This document shows positions 63,674 through 64,000 of a DNA stretch of 64,000 nt, in pieces. The stretch lies in NCBI GenBank assembly GCA_964563505.1, contig CAZLXW010000009.1, positions 23,094-87,093 of the forward strand. Reading direction: 5' to 3'. Source of the DNA: UBA1351 sp964563505. Its GTDB lineage: Bacteria > Bacillota > Clostridia > Lachnospirales > Vallitaleaceae. The stretch's first letter is position 1. Every line of letters starts with the position of its first letter. The notes beneath the pieces were generated by a model. The model was not told the origin of the DNA. It searched no databases and worked only from the letters and a program-made list of their open reading frames with translations. The position numbers and the translations under genes were made by a program.

Positions 63674-63711
63674 GCTCATGAAAAAAGGCGAATTTTACAC
63701 ACCCGCGCTTC
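63657..63711. repeat. Inverted repeat after yaaA, related to the element after uxaC
   Basis: 9-bp arms GAAGCGCGG (63657-63665) and CCGCGCTTC (63703-63711) enclose the yaaA stop codon. The interior CTCATGAAAAA...TTTACAC (63675-63700) matches 58133-58158 at 19 of 26 positions without gaps. There is a T-rich tract after the right arm, so it can also act as a terminator. Confidence 0.55.
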
Positions 63712-63740
63712 TTGATTTTCTTTAATTTTTTGTGTAATAT
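63712..63740 (+). promoter_or_regulatory. Weak promoter candidate for the AAA ATPase gene
   Basis: TTGATT (63712-63717), 17 bases, TAATAT (63735-63740). The region is very AT-rich, so this is tentative. Confidence 0.35.
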
Positions 63741-63804
63741 AAAATTATAGTTTAACTTAAGTGGAAATGTATGCAGATATAACGAAATAAAAAGGTGGTA
63801 AGTG

Positions 63805-64000
63805 ATGTTTATAAAAAGAGCACTTGAATCAATGGTAGAAGAAGTTTCAAATACATATCCCGTTCTTCTTGTGACAGGGCCGAGACAGGTTGGAAAAACA
63901 ACGCTATTAGAACATGTTGCTGATAAAACAAGAAAGTATGTGAGTCTTGATGACCCTGTAGCTAGGCAATTAGCAAAAGAAGAACCGCTACTATTTTTGC
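63805..64000 (+). CDS. AAA ATPase, AAA_14/DUF4143 type (partial, runs off the right edge)
   Basis: First 65 codons of a gene cut by the window. ATG 63805 follows AAAGGTGG at 63791-63797. The visible protein begins MFIKRALESMVEEVSNTYPV and has the Walker A block VTGPRQVGKTTLLEH, then VSLDDPVARQLAKEEP, which is characteristic of the AAA_14 plus DUF4143 ATPases. Members are common, often variable between strains, and of uncertain role; some lie near toxin or defence genes. Nothing more can be said without the rest of the gene. Confidence 0.8.
   Translation, partial: MFIKRALESMVEEVSNTYPVLLVTGPRQVGKTTLLEHVADKTRKYVSLDDPVARQLAKEEPLLFL

Noticed and set aside
1..64000. CRISPR arrays, tRNA or rRNA genes, insertion sequences, prophage
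   Set aside because: I saw no regularly spaced repeats, no tRNA-like cloverleaf with a CCA end, no rRNA segments and no transposase, integrase or phage structural proteins.

Overview
The window is AT-rich DNA densely packed with genes. It has strong AGGAGG-type ribosome sites, consensus sigma-A promoters (TTGACA/17/TATAAT), lipobox signal peptides on all exported binding proteins, and no outer-membrane functions. This points to a low-GC Gram-positive bacterium, most likely an anaerobic member of the Clostridia (Lachnospirales-like). It looks chromosomal: there are no rRNAs, tRNAs, phage genes, transposases or CRISPR arrays. The content is that of a plant- or algal-polysaccharide degrader with many extracellular sugar sensors.

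Layout. (1) 1-5.3 kb: the end of an unknown gene, a ChvE-like sugar-binding lipoprotein, glycerol kinase, an MgtE Mg2+ channel and a LacI-type regulator. (2) 5.35-10.8 kb: an alpha-galactoside operon (binding protein, two CUT1 permeases, GH36 alpha-galactosidase) behind a promoter with two inverted-repeat operators. (3) 10.8-14.1 kb, minus strand: a YesN/YesM-type two-component system. (4) 14.3-23.5 kb: a second CUT1 importer operon with a GH31 glycosidase, a large protein of unknown family and a GH105 unsaturated glycuronyl hydrolase. (5) 23.5-25.5 kb: a diguanylate cyclase and an esterase. (6) 25.5-29.3 kb, minus strand: an iron-siderophore-type ABC importer with a Fur-box-like promoter. (7) 29.6-34.0 kb: a sulfatase, GPH-family symporter and LacI-regulator operon with a consensus promoter and paired operators. 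(8) 34.2-38.1 kb: a ChvE/GguA/GguB sugar importer. (9) 38.2-44.0 kb: a four-gene sensory cassette (AraF-like lipoprotein, YesM kinase, YesN regulator, membrane-anchored tandem binding protein). (10) 44.1-49.8 kb: a DUF975 membrane protein, a TetR regulator, glgC-glgD, and a DUF2294 gene with a diguanylate cyclase. (11) 49.8-51.4 kb: a queuosine-precursor transporter behind a probable preQ1-I riboswitch, divergent from a small radical-SAM gene. (12) 51.4-58.0 kb: an HDOD protein, an AraC regulator and the hexuronate operon uxaB-uxaA-uxaC. (13) 58.2-64.0 kb: a beta-propeller/GGDEF receptor, a zinc-ribbon membrane protein, yaaA and the start of an AAA ATPase.

How the parts fit. Extracellular breakdown elsewhere would supply galactosides, unsaturated uronide oligosaccharides and sulfated sugars. 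The importers bring them in, cytoplasmic GH36, GH31 and GH105 enzymes and the sulfatase trim them, and UxaCBA carries galacturonate/glucuronate toward 2-keto-3-deoxygluconate. Two kinase/regulator pairs, three LacI proteins and one AraC protein supply local control. The two CUT1 importers lack their own ATPase and must borrow one encoded elsewhere.

The observations most worth a second look are: the TetR promoter/operator duplicated in front of the DUF2294-diguanylate cyclase pair; the preQ1 leader with the radical-SAM neighbour; the sensory cassette with a tandem binding protein; the unknown 817-residue protein between GH31 and GH105; a 24-bp sequence shared by two intergenic regions; and a nested palindromic element after uxaC with a relative after yaaA.
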